Source: Corynebacterium sp. 122RC1
GTDB taxonomy: Bacteria; Actinomycetota; Actinomycetes; Mycobacteriales; Mycobacteriaceae
Assembly: GCF_024580955.1 (NCBI RefSeq)
Contig: NZ_JANIKD010000019.1
Location: forward strand, 1 to 45,804
Direction: 5' to 3'
Length of the DNA stretch: 45,804 nucleotides
Below the pieces are notes generated by a model, which was not told the DNA's origin, made no database searches, and was given only the letters and a program-made list of their open reading frames with translations. Below, piece after piece: positions 35,669 to 43,647 of this stretch (its first letter is position 1; each line of letters starts with the position of its first letter). Both the position numbers and the translations under genes were made by a program.

Positions 35669-36265
35669 ATGGGAACAAGGGACGACCTCTGGGGCACATC
35701 CGCCCGCGCCACCGGAATCACCGAGGAGCAGTGGCTGGAGTACTTCGCGCCTCACGCGCAGGCTCCGCATGCTGACCTGGCCAAGCTGGCCTACGCCAAG
35801 CTGTTGGAGCTCGGTGAGAAGATGAAAGGCCAAAACCTCCACTGGTGGGCCCAGGGCATCGCGATTGCCTTCGAGTACCACACGGGCCGGCGCGCCCCTG
35901 CCCAGCGCTGCGACGGCACCTTTGGCGCCAGCGCCTCTAAGACGTTGAGCGGCACCATGGATGAGGTAGCCGATCAATGGGCCGAATTCGCCCTGGACTT
36001 GGGTGAAATTGCCGGGGTGCCCATCGGGGAGGAGCCCCGCCGCAATGCCACGGAGAAGTGGCGCTATTGGCGCACCGAGCTGGATAATGGTGCCGCCGTG
36101 AGCGTGAATATCTCCGCCAAGCCGCTGGCAAAAAACGGAACCCCAAAGGTTGTGCTTGCAGTAGATATGCGTAACCTCAACTCCACCGAGCAATCGGAAG
36201 AATTCAAAGCGGCGTGGAAAGAAATCTTGGCAGACTTTGCCAAGGTGTACTCACAGGGCCGATGA
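35669..36265 (+). CDS. Conserved protein of unknown function between smpB and ssrA
   Basis: A 198-aa protein. The N-terminal part carries GITEEQWLEYFAPH, KLAYAKLLEL and NLHWWAQGIAIAFEYHTGRRAPAQRCDGTFGASASKTL, a motif-rich helical region I have seen fused to SRPBCC-type domains in actinobacteria. The C-terminal part (about 125-195), from TEKWRYWRTELDNG to the helix TEQSEEFKAAWKEILADFAKVY, resembles an SRPBCC end, with a predicted ligand pocket. No catalytic motif stands out. It starts 2 bp after the smpB stop, so it is co-transcribed and may be coupled. Confidence 0.72.
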   Translation: MGTRDDLWGTSARATGITEEQWLEYFAPHAQAPHADLAKLAYAKLLELGEKMKGQNLHWWAQGIAIAFEYHTGRRAPAQRCDGTFGASASKTLSGTMDEVADQWAEFALDLGEIAGVPIGEEPRRNATEKWRYWRTELDNGAAVSVNISAKPLAKNGTPKVVLAVDMRNLNSTEQSEEFKAAWKEILADFAKVYSQGR

Positions 36266-36705
36266 TCGCTGATTTTTGGGAGAAGGCACGCGTTGCGGCT
36301 GGACCTGGGGCTGGTCCTGGGCTAGAGGTTCCTCCCGCGTGGGCGTTCGGCGCGGGGAAAGAAATGGCCGACGCCCTTGCTTCCCTCGTGGTGGCTGGCC
36401 GCAAAACTGCGACCAGCTCCCTGTACGCTCACTACCTCGCGGAGGGAGAACCAATCCCGGAGGCTGGGCAGCTCCACATCATCCTGGATGGCAGCGGCAA
36501 ACCGGTTGCGTTGATTCGGATTATCGCCGTGGAATTAGTTGCGTTCAGGGCAATCACCCCGGAGCAGGCAGCCGCGGAAGGGGAGGGCGACCTCTCTCTG
36601 GAATACTGGCGCAGCGCGCACCAGGAGTTCTGGGGGCAAGTGGCTGAGGATGCGCTCGTGGTGTACGAGCGTTTTGAGGTGGTGTACGCGCCGGGCACTG
36701 CGTGA
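36262..36705 (+). CDS. ASCH-domain protein
   Basis: A 147-aa protein of the ASCH/YqfB-like superfamily, a PUA-like fold implicated in RNA or nucleotide binding. It starts at ATG 36262, overlapping the previous stop (ATGA). Family motifs include ADFWEKAR, KEMADALASLVVAGRKTATSSLY, the substrate-pocket segment GDLSLEYWRSAHQEFW and VVYERFEVVY. Some ASCH proteins are amidohydrolases on N4-acetylcytidine or bind tRNA-like RNA. Its position directly upstream of the tmRNA gene makes a translation-linked role possible but unproven. Confidence 0.82.
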   Translation: MIADFWEKARVAAGPGAGPGLEVPPAWAFGAGKEMADALASLVVAGRKTATSSLYAHYLAEGEPIPEAGQLHIILDGSGKPVALIRIIAVELVAFRAITPEQAAAEGEGDLSLEYWRSAHQEFWGQVAEDALVVYERFEVVYAPGTA

Positions 36706-36807
36706 TGGTGCTGACAGTTGGTTGGGGCTTGCGCCTTGGCGTGGGAGGGGAGTAGTGTGGAGCCACTGCGCGGAGTGATTGCACAATCCCAGCTCCGGGC
36801 ATTGTAT

Positions 36808-37195
36808 GGGGTCGATTTTGGTTTCGACTATGTACATTAAGTCAGGGGAAGCGTGCCGGTGCAGGCTAGAGACCACCGTAAGCGTCGTAGCAAACTGATA
36901 AGCGCCGAGAACACTCAGCGCGACTACGCCCTCGCTGCCTAATTAGAATAGCCAGCGACCTGCGTGTCTGTCAGACCAGGGTTCGTCCCTGATCCTGGAC
37001 CTGGCATCGACTTCAAGGGACTTGCTTTCCCGCCGTGTTCGTGAGGCGGGGAGGGACATCTTCCACGAACTGGGCCCATCTTCTGGAGAGTGTTTGCCTT
37101 AGCCAGAGGGCCGAGTAGAGATCCATGCGCAAACTGCGCACGGAGAAGCCCTGACGAAGTGGCATAGGACCCGGGTTCAATTCCCGGCGGCTCCA
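36808..37195 (+). ncRNA. ssrA: tmRNA
   Basis: A transfer-messenger RNA of about 388 nt that releases stalled ribosomes with SmpB. The 5' end GGGGTCG pairs with the 3' end CGGCTCC to form the acceptor stem. The T-arm GGGTTCAATTCCC is near the end, and the tRNA-like start ATTTTGGTTTCGAC is near the beginning. The tag reading frame is GCC GAG AAC ... GCC TAA at 36904-36942, encoding AENTQRDYALAA, close to the AEKSQRDYALAA of C. glutamicum as I recall it. The acceptor end is followed by ACAA, so the CCA tail seems not fully encoded. A terminator follows. Confidence 0.95.
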
Positions 37196-37207
37196 CAATT
37201 GGCATTT

Positions 37208-37240
37208 CCCCTGGTCGTGATCGACCGGGGGTTTTGCTTT
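37208..37240 (+). terminator. ssrA terminator
   Basis: CCCCTGGTCG (37208-37217) pairs with CGACCGGGGG (37222-37231) around TGAT, followed by TTTTGCTTT. Its position 13 bp after the tmRNA end is typical. Confidence 0.93.
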
Positions 37241-37563
37241 ATCTGTGCTGGTCAGCGAGGTTATCGGTTGGATCTGACTGGGAATGGTTCAGAGCGGGAA
37301 TGCAAACTTTGGGCAAAAATAGGGCAAAAATAGGGAATCCGTGGGGAATCTGTGGGGAATGCATTCGCGAATGATTAGCGAATTTTCCTAGCCCCATACA
37401 AGATTGCCGCCGAGGGATGGCTGACCGCCAACCGTCGGCAAGGCTAGCTGTCCGGATCAACTGGCTGAGCGTGTCTGGCACGGAGTCGTAGAGCAGTTCC
37501 AGTGCGACGAGGTTTCGTTGTCCGGCAAGTCAGGGACGGGTAGATCCCATTCTCCCAGAGAGC
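37241..37563. other. Non-coding stretch downstream of ssrA with 11-bp phased repeats
   Basis: At 37311-37365 five consecutive 11-bp units each start with GGG: GGGCAAAAATA twice, GGGAATCCGTG, GGGAATCTGTG, GGGAATGCATT. A palindromic ATTCGCGAAT follows near 37362. On the minus strand a short frame (SVPDTLSQLIRTASLADGW, about 37400-37500) looks like a decayed gene remnant with a frame change. The 3' end of ssrA is a common integration site, so this could be an island edge; no integrase gene or second copy of the ssrA end is seen. Confidence 0.6.
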
Positions 37564-37800
37564 TTGACCGCTGCTTTTGATTACATCTTGCCCGCCGTGC
37601 TTGGTGCTGTCTTTGTTCAGCTTGCAGCCGTTGTCGCAGGCGCTGCCTCCGTGTTTTGGTTTGCCCCCACCTTTCCGGCATTGTCTGCGCTGGCACTCCC
37701 AATCGTTGTGGTTGCAACCGTTTGCTTTGCTTTCTTCATGGGAGCCCGTGGTGAAAAGAAGGGTTCCGTTCAGGAATACGAGAGGTCGTCCGGAGTCTAG
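37564..37800 (+). CDS. Small two-helix membrane protein, uncertain
   Basis: A 78-aa frame from TTG 37564 with two hydrophobic segments (about 8-30 and 40-60) and a charged tail GARGEKKGSVQEYERSSG, so probably a small membrane protein if real. The start is poorly supported and no family is recognised. The composition fits coding, and the antisense frame is less plausible. It could also be the end of a broken gene. Confidence 0.4.
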   Translation: MTAAFDYILPAVLGAVFVQLAAVVAGAASVFWFAPTFPALSALALPIVVVATVCFAFFMGARGEKKGSVQEYERSSGV

Positions 37801-38058
37801 CCAACGGCCTCAGTTGAAAGTACAGAAGTTCCCATTTCCCAATTGCGCACTTCTTGGCCGGAGGCTAAATAACTTCCTCGCCGTGTCCGACGAACCCAAA
37901 TTGCTTTGGAAATGAATTTGAATCGCCGAGCTGCCCAGTAGAAGCTGTGATCCCATTGCGGTAGTGAATTCACGAACGGCAAAGTCCGGGAGAGGGTCGG
38001 TGGCGGTGCCGGAGGCGGGTGCCGGAGGCCAGGGGGCGTCGGTACGCGGAGACGCGGG
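37801..38058. other. Intergenic stretch with a 13-bp tandem repeat
   Basis: No gene is seen. GGTGCCGGAGGCG is followed directly by GGTGCCGGAGGCC at 38005-38030, just downstream of the lipoprotein gene on the minus strand, within a G-rich tract. Confidence 0.5.
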
Positions 38059-39120
38059 TTAGGAAGCGCGGATGTCGAGAACCTCGCTGACCCGAAGCAT
38101 GCCTAGGGGCACGCTGGTGTCGGATGGGAACCGCCCGCTGACCTCTGGGGTAGTGATGGTAACGTGCAGGCCTTCGAACTGAGAGTAATCGCCAACTGTG
38201 AGGAGAACGCCATCATCGATGGTCTCTGTTCGTACGTTTGAGGAACTGCTCACGATGTTGCCGGTCACGGTTGTCGGTGCATCCAACAGTAGGATCCAGT
38301 ACATATCGCCACGATCGGCACCGGGGTTGGGATCCCGTTCGCCGAATAGCGCCTCCTGGTACGTCAGGTGATGCAGCGTGCCAGTGAGCTTTGTGCCCGC
38401 GACCTCTGGTGCGGCAGCTGCCGGTTCCGCGGCTGGGCCCGACGCGTTGGCAAAGGTTGCGGCTACTTGTGCAAGCGTGTCCAAACCGCTCGGGTCAGTG
38501 GTCTGGTGCCAATTGGGTTGGATGTGATCGGTGGGGAAAGGCATGACGGGCACTTGCCTCTTGGCCACCATTGTGGGCATGGTGCCCATGAGCCGATACT
38601 GCTCTGAATCGCCGGTTGTTCCGACTGACTGGTAACCCACCTGGAACACGCCGTCACCGGTCCCATTGAAAGTCAAACTTACACGTGAGCCACCGGCGCT
38701 CGCCGCGCCCTCCATCAGGGAGGCGGTTGCCTGGATGATGTTGTAGTTGGCGTCGGTGGAGATCATTGTGATCGGCGCCCACCCCATGTAGTCCTTGCGT
38801 ATGAGCATGTCGGGGCGCCCGTCGCTGTTGAACTCACCTATGGCATAGGAATAGGTGCCAAGGAATTTTTCATCCGGCCAGTGATTCAACGTGTCAAGCT
38901 GTGGAGGAGAAGCCAGCACCTGTTCGTAGGCGCTGCGCAACTTGGCCAGATCCACACCGCCGCTGTTATCCTCCGCGCTTGTTTCTGCGGGCAATTGCTC
39001 GCTCGTGGTGCTGGAGGCGGTCGTCACCTGCGCCAACTCTTGGTCCTGTTCGCCGCTGCAAGCCGCCAACGCTAGGGAAGCCACCATTGTTATGCCAACA
39101 GTCTTGAGGAAACTGTTCAC
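38059..39120 (-). CDS. Secreted lipoprotein, FG-GAP-like segment
   Basis: A 353-aa predicted surface lipoprotein. The signal MNSFLKTVGITMVASLALAAC ends in a lipobox (Cys21). A Ser/Thr/Glu-rich tether runs to about residue 60. The first domain contains YAIGEFNSDGRPDMLIRKDYMG, an integrin-repeat-like, calcium-loop-type pattern. A second domain (about 240-353) begins GTKLTGTLHHLTYQEALFGERDPNPGADRGDMYWILLLD and ends RVSEVLDIRAS, a layout found in corynebacterial proteins of unknown role. Start ATG 39120 lacks a strong ribosome site. It lies between ssrA and the DUF262 nuclease. Confidence 0.75.
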   Translation of the reverse strand: MNSFLKTVGITMVASLALAACSGEQDQELAQVTTASSTTSEQLPAETSAEDNSGGVDLAKLRSAYEQVLASPPQLDTLNHWPDEKFLGTYSYAIGEFNSDGRPDMLIRKDYMGWAPITMISTDANYNIIQATASLMEGAASAGGSRVSLTFNGTGDGVFQVGYQSVGTTGDSEQYRLMGTMPTMVAKRQVPVMPFPTDHIQPNWHQTTDPSGLDTLAQVAATFANASGPAAEPAAAAPEVAGTKLTGTLHHLTYQEALFGERDPNPGADRGDMYWILLLDAPTTVTGNIVSSSSNVRTETIDDGVLLTVGDYSQFEGLHVTITTPEVSGRFPSDTSVPLGMLRVSEVLDIRAS

Positions 39121-39320
39121 GTCAGAACCCTTCTTGTATGTAAGAAAATCCTTTTTAACCCTACGGTATATGCTGAGAAGTCTCTGGCGAACGCCTATTT
39201 TCCGACGAACCTCACACCCACCTTTAGCCCGATGTTTGCTTGCCGCGACCTATGGTGTGAATGTGTGAGGGCCGCCCCAACTTGCAGGTGCTCGCCATTT
39301 TGCTGCAACCTCGCGCACCA

Positions 39321-41753
39321 TTAGGGCAAGCGCTCGATCAACTGGCCGAGAGTTCCGTTGATAATGCCTCCATGGATCACGCTTTTGCCCAGAAGGTTTG
39401 CCATGGTCTCATACGTCGTGAGGCACGCCAGTACTTCTTCGGTGGTCAACGTGTCTACCGGGTGTTGCGTGAGAAAGGCTTCGAGCGACTTTCCGCTGAG
39501 CATCCCCGATGGGTTTTCCACACGGTGAGGGGCGATGCGGTTGAGGAATTCATCTTGGAGCTCTAGGGTTTCCGCCTCCGCGAAATCACTCCCGGCGAAC
39601 TCTTCAAGTAGGGGAGCCAATGAACGCAGGTACTCGTAAGGGCTTTGAGTGGTCTGATCCCCGGAATCATCTTCACCCTTTTCTGCCTCTTTGCTGCGCA
39701 AGTAGAAGAGGATGTCCTCCGGGTCGTAGTCAATAGCTGCGCAGACTCGCCGCAACAACGCCATCTTTTGATTGGTAGAAGTAGTCACCCGGACGCCGAG
39801 TGCCGGGTCAACTACTCGAAGCCGAGTGTCAATTGAGGCGCGTTGAACCACATCATCAACGAACAGGAGTTCCTCGTCCATCGCGGCGGTGAGCAGCCGT
39901 TCGCGATCAACTGTGAGGAGTATCCGCAAGACCTCAACGAGACCTTGCGCCCAAACAGTCACTGGTACTTTATTGCCCTCGACCTCAATGGCCGCCAGCT
40001 GCTCGCCAGTAAAATTCGCGTCCTTTCCCAGGGGTTCGTAGGCAAGAATCTCCTTTTCGGGAACGAAGCTTGCTTCCGGGCTCTTCCAAATGGTGAGCGC
40101 CCGATCCACGAGCAAGTTCGTTCGTCGCTCAAGTTGTTCCGGCCCCCATGTAACCTGTTGTTTGAGGAAACTGTTCAGCCAGTAGGGGGAATCTTTGAAG
40201 CCATCATCCATGGTGAGCTTCTGGGTAAAACTCGCATTGGAATAGGTGGAGTTGTAGCCAGTGATGGTGAGATTACCAATCCTGTGCAGCCAGTTTCTAT
40301 GAATTTTCTCCGCATCTGGTCCTAGCTCTGCACGCCACGCCTTGTTCAGCGTCTGGGGCATGATGTGCTCGATCGTCAGCTCTTCATTGGCAATGTAGTC
40401 CGCGATGTCTTTGACGTCTTTGCTGCCCGCTGTTTCCAAGCAGTTGAAGAGGTATGGGCGGTAGCGGCGGATGCTGTAGAAGTCGTGCATAGCAAACGCC
40501 GCTGCGAATTCTTCATCATCGGGGAAGCGCCCGCTTTTAGACTTAGTTGTCAGCATATAGGCCAGGATGTCGGAATACGGCTCCTGGTTTTTGCGTAGTT
40601 TGCGGAGCTCAGAGTAGGCATTTGCAAAGATCTTGTTGAGTGAGTTGGTGGCAATGCTCACCACAAAGCGCCGGAAAATGTAGCTCTCCAAAATCTCCAC
40701 GATTGATGCAAAGTCTGCTGAGCTAATCACACCCTCCTTCAAATCGCGGAAGGTCAAATACAGCAGGGGCTTGACCACATCACCAATCACCTGGTTTGCG
40801 CGGCGTAGGATACGGTCGACGTCTGCGAAGCCGGTACTTGCCGTGGAGAGTTGCTTGTCGTAAACAGCAAAGCGGTGCATTTCCTCCACGATTGCGGGGT
40901 AGGGGAGCGAGCTCTTTTCCGCAAACCGTTTGAACTCCTCGAACACTGCGTCTTCACGGGGCGTCTTACTGGTTTTTGCTACCAGGTACCATCGCACAAA
41001 TCGGTCCGTCTGGAAATTCACAGCCATCTCGAGTGGATTCCAAAATTGCTCGTAGACCCGAAGCTGTTCATTGTGGTCAAGGCCCATGAGGACGAGATTG
41101 CGAATCTTGTCTGATTCCTTCAACGCCAAACCCGTTGAATTAAGCGATTCAAAGATCCGTTGCGGATCGTCGTGGCTTTCCAGATCCAGATGCATCACCT
41201 CTAGCTGGCATATGCCCTTCTTCCACAAGGTCTGCGCCGAAAACTCTGTTCGCCGCAGTCGTTCCCGGAAGTAGCGGTAGTTCACTGTGATTTTGGACTT
41301 CTCATTGAAGTACTCTTCCGGCCCGAACAGCCGCGTATACGCATTGGCGTCATCTTTGACAGGCTTTAGCTTGAACTTCTGCTGCCCTGAATCCTGGAGC
41401 AGTAGGTAGTTGTTGAGGAGCTTCTGTGCAAGCCCATCTTTTTCTTCTTCCTCATCAACTTCAGCAATTTCTTGTTCTTCTAGGGCATGGGCCAGCGCCA
41501 GCATTAACAGGCTTACTGTGGTCATGCGCTGCTGCCCATCAATGACCACCGAGGTGAAGGAGTCTTCAGGGTTGACCACTACCGCGCCGAAGAAGTGTGC
41601 CGGCCGCCCCGCGCGAATCATGTCAGTGAGGTCGTCAAAAAGCTTCGCGCACTGCTTTTCGGTCCAGTCATAGTTGCGCTGGTAAACAGGGATCACCAGC
41701 TTGCGATCGGACCCATCGAACACCTTGTAGATATTAGAGACGTTGCCTCTCAA
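39321..41753 (-). CDS. GmrSD-like DUF262/DUF1524 nuclease
   Basis: An 810-aa protein of the GmrSD type IV restriction family, which cuts modified phage DNA (glucosylated hydroxymethylcytosine in the founding member) using NTP. The N-terminal DUF262 domain shows LVIPVYQRNYDWT (19-31) and the ParB-like motif VIDGQQRMTTV (70-80), then FESLNSTGLALKESDKIRNLVL. The DUF1524 HNH nuclease motif is TIEHIMPQTLNKAW (His463) and WLHRIGNLTITGYNSTYSN. About 230 further C-terminal residues (580-810) form an extra domain. I start at TTG 41753, 4 bp after GGGAGGA; GTG 41783 would lie upstream of that site. The gene stands alone, with no adjacent methylase. Confidence 0.88.
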   Translation of the reverse strand: MRGNVSNIYKVFDGSDRKLVIPVYQRNYDWTEKQCAKLFDDLTDMIRAGRPAHFFGAVVVNPEDSFTSVVIDGQQRMTTVSLLMLALAHALEEQEIAEVDEEEEKDGLAQKLLNNYLLLQDSGQQKFKLKPVKDDANAYTRLFGPEEYFNEKSKITVNYRYFRERLRRTEFSAQTLWKKGICQLEVMHLDLESHDDPQRIFESLNSTGLALKESDKIRNLVLMGLDHNEQLRVYEQFWNPLEMAVNFQTDRFVRWYLVAKTSKTPREDAVFEEFKRFAEKSSLPYPAIVEEMHRFAVYDKQLSTASTGFADVDRILRRANQVIGDVVKPLLYLTFRDLKEGVISSADFASIVEILESYIFRRFVVSIATNSLNKIFANAYSELRKLRKNQEPYSDILAYMLTTKSKSGRFPDDEEFAAAFAMHDFYSIRRYRPYLFNCLETAGSKDVKDIADYIANEELTIEHIMPQTLNKAWRAELGPDAEKIHRNWLHRIGNLTITGYNSTYSNASFTQKLTMDDGFKDSPYWLNSFLKQQVTWGPEQLERRTNLLVDRALTIWKSPEASFVPEKEILAYEPLGKDANFTGEQLAAIEVEGNKVPVTVWAQGLVEVLRILLTVDRERLLTAAMDEELLFVDDVVQRASIDTRLRVVDPALGVRVTTSTNQKMALLRRVCAAIDYDPEDILFYLRSKEAEKGEDDSGDQTTQSPYEYLRSLAPLLEEFAGSDFAEAETLELQDEFLNRIAPHRVENPSGMLSGKSLEAFLTQHPVDTLTTEEVLACLTTYETMANLLGKSVIHGGIINGTLGQLIERLP

Positions 41754-41783
41754 GGCTTCCTCCCTGCCTCCCTGCGTGTACAC

Positions 41784-42333
41784 GCGAACTTTTGCTGAAT
41801 GAACTATGAATCAGTATTGCAAGAGCCCAGGACATGCATACCCCTGTTCCTTACCCCTGTTCGTACAAATTTGTCAGAGAACCAGCCGTATTATGTCTCT
41901 GAACTCTCCTTTTAGGTCCTGTTTCAAGGAAAATTTGTAAATGTTTCAAATGCCTGATTGCCTTGCTGGTCCCGGTTGCGCCACCAGCGACGTGAAGCAA
42001 TTGGGTTGCGAACGCCTGGGTTGCTAAGCTCAAGCTATCCGACGGAGTATTTGTGCACATCGCGATGGCTCCGTTGTGAACTTGTTGCCGAGGTCAACTA
42101 CTCAGCTTTTGGGCGTCTTTGAGCATCGGGAGCGCTCGAAATGAAACTCGATTTGGAATGTGGAGCTTTGTTCTTGATGCATGTGCGTATTGAAGAAACC
42201 CAAATTTGAAGGGATCTAAATCTCTCGCGCAATTTCATTGGAAAGACGAAAAACTTGGTTTTGTTTCAACTCGCGCCGGGAACTTAGCTCGGCAGGGGAT
42301 AGCGGGGAACGTTGCGGGTAGAGTGGGGAAACA
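41784..42333. other. AT-richer intergenic region upstream of the nuclease
   Basis: About 550 bases with lower GC than the rest. No convincing gene is seen; a 69-codon minus-strand frame (41851-42060) has no recognisable protein features. It probably contains promoters for the divergent genes, but I could not fix them. Confidence 0.5.
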
Positions 42334-42729
42334 ATGACGGTGAAGCCAACTTGTGAAGGTGAAGGGATGGGTAAGAAACCCACGCTGCTTTTTGATGGTG
42401 ATTGCGGCTTTTGTTCTGCAAGCGTTGAATGGCTCAAGCGGAAGGTTGAATTCGAGGCAGTCCCATTTCAATTTTCTGAATGCCAAGAATTTGGCATTTC
42501 TGAAACAGAAATGAATTCCCAAGTGTGGCTTATTGAGGATGATGAAAAATATGGTGGTGCGGTTGCATTTGCCAGATTGTTGGGGAAATCGCAATTAATG
42601 GTGCTGCGTCACTTTGGGGCATTTCTGCTTCTTCCAGGGGTGAAGTTCATTGCGCAAAAGGTGTACGCATTGGAGGCAAAATATCGCCATCTCTTGCCTG
42701 GGGGAACGCCTGCGTGCAGGCTCCGTTAG
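42334..42729 (+). CDS. DCC1-like thiol-disulfide oxidoreductase family protein
   Basis: A 131-aa member of the DUF393/DCC family, a thioredoxin-like fold. The active-site segment is LLFDGDCGFCSASVEWLKR with a CxxC (Cys24, Cys27). The middle contains a YGGAVAFARLL region and the C-terminal HLLPGGTPACRLR another Cys. Its role is unknown in corynebacteria. ATG 42334 follows GTGGGGAAAC; ATG 42367 with GAAGGG just upstream is an alternative. Base composition is lower in GC than the neighbours, suggesting transfer. Confidence 0.85.
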   Translation: MTVKPTCEGEGMGKKPTLLFDGDCGFCSASVEWLKRKVEFEAVPFQFSECQEFGISETEMNSQVWLIEDDEKYGGAVAFARLLGKSQLMVLRHFGAFLLLPGVKFIAQKVYALEAKYRHLLPGGTPACRLR

Positions 42730-42732
42730 GAG

Positions 42733-42774
42733 GCGCCGAGCTCCGAGCGCCAAGCGCCAAACGCCGGGGTCCGG
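42733..42774. repeat. Heptad tandem array, GCGCCRA-like
   Basis: Six consecutive 7-bp units (GCGCCGA, GCTCCGA, GCGCCAA, GCGCCAA, ACGCCGG, GGTCCGG) begin 3 bp after the thioredoxin-like gene. The rest of the gap to 43050 is AT-richer and holds no gene that I can support. Confidence 0.75.
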
Positions 42775-43050
42775 GGCGAGGCAGAGGCAATGCCGTGAAT
42801 GGGATTGTTCCAACGCGTAACTTGGAATTAGAAAAACAAATTGTATGCGCAAGCTGCCGCAGATTCTTGAGATGTCCGCAGGTAGTTTTCAATGAAAGCG
42901 GAATATTTTTCAAGATTATGAATATTCCCCAAAGTGAAACTTCATTCCAACGTTGAAACAGAAAGTGATAATGCCTACAAAAGCCAGATTTCCGAGCTTT
43001 CGGCGCTTCTCAATTCTCTTTCAAAAAATGCTTCGAATACAATGCTCCTC

Positions 43051-43476
43051 ATGAATAACCGATCTCTTAACGCAATTTGCTCGCTGGCGGCTGTTATTGC
43101 CCTTGGCCTCACGGGTTGTACCTCGGACTCCTCGACCGACGCTTCCGCCTCCACAACCGCCGCTCAGTCTTCCGCGCAGACGGCACAGGCATTGGCACCG
43201 ATCTCGAGGGATCCTGAGGCTGTGAATGGAACCACCATCACTCTTCCGCTTGAGCGTGAGCTGGTGTTCAAGGCCCAGGACGATGCTGCTGGTGAGTGGA
43301 CCGCCGTCGTAGAAGATCCAACCATTGCGGAGTTCACACCAGCTAGCAGCGATGGTTCCGCTTCCTTCAACGCTGGGATTCACCCAATTGCTGAAGGCAC
43401 CACCATCGTGGAACTCACCAGCCCAGCGGGGGAGACGAGCTCCTTCGAACTCATCGTCACCGCTGGCAACCGCTAA
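43051..43476 (+). CDS. Small secreted lipoprotein
   Basis: A 141-aa predicted lipoprotein with signal MNNRSLNAICSLAAVIALGLTGC (Cys23). A Ser/Thr/Ala-rich tether leads to a beta-rich domain of about 85 residues (TITLPLERELVFKA ... AGETSSFELIVTAGNR), reminiscent of a protease-inhibitor-like or immunoglobulin-like fold (chagasin-like order), without clear proof. A TACAAT hexamer ends 7 nt before ATG 43051, so a leaderless start is favoured over longer frames. Confidence 0.72.
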   Translation: MNNRSLNAICSLAAVIALGLTGCTSDSSTDASASTTAAQSSAQTAQALAPISRDPEAVNGTTITLPLERELVFKAQDDAAGEWTAVVEDPTIAEFTPASSDGSASFNAGIHPIAEGTTIVELTSPAGETSSFELIVTAGNR

Positions 43477-43647
43477 CGCAACGCTTCCTCAAAAGAGGTA
43501 ACAGCGCCCCTTCTCCCGGTGCGCCTCACAACCCGCAGCTCCCCAACACCATGAAATACCGAATCAGAATCTCCATGGGTGGGGAGCTTTTCACTGCGCT
43601 CACTGCGCCCAGGATGGCCAAGTTACCGCCCAACCACCGCGCCGGAT

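Noticed and set aside
34278..35699. 473-codon frame opposite ftsX and smpB
   Set aside because: Antisense to two universal genes; no protein features.
37311..37365. CRISPR array
   Set aside because: Units are contiguous 11-mers without spacers, and no cas genes are present; the other repeats in the window also lack CRISPR architecture.
37239..37481. Minus-strand 80-codon frame after ssrA as an integrase remnant
   Set aside because: It looks partly coding, but no tyrosine-recombinase motif (R..H..R..Y) is visible, so I do not call an integrase.
41851..42060. 69-codon minus-strand frame upstream of the DUF262 gene
   Set aside because: No ribosome site, no recognisable features, low-GC intergenic surroundings.
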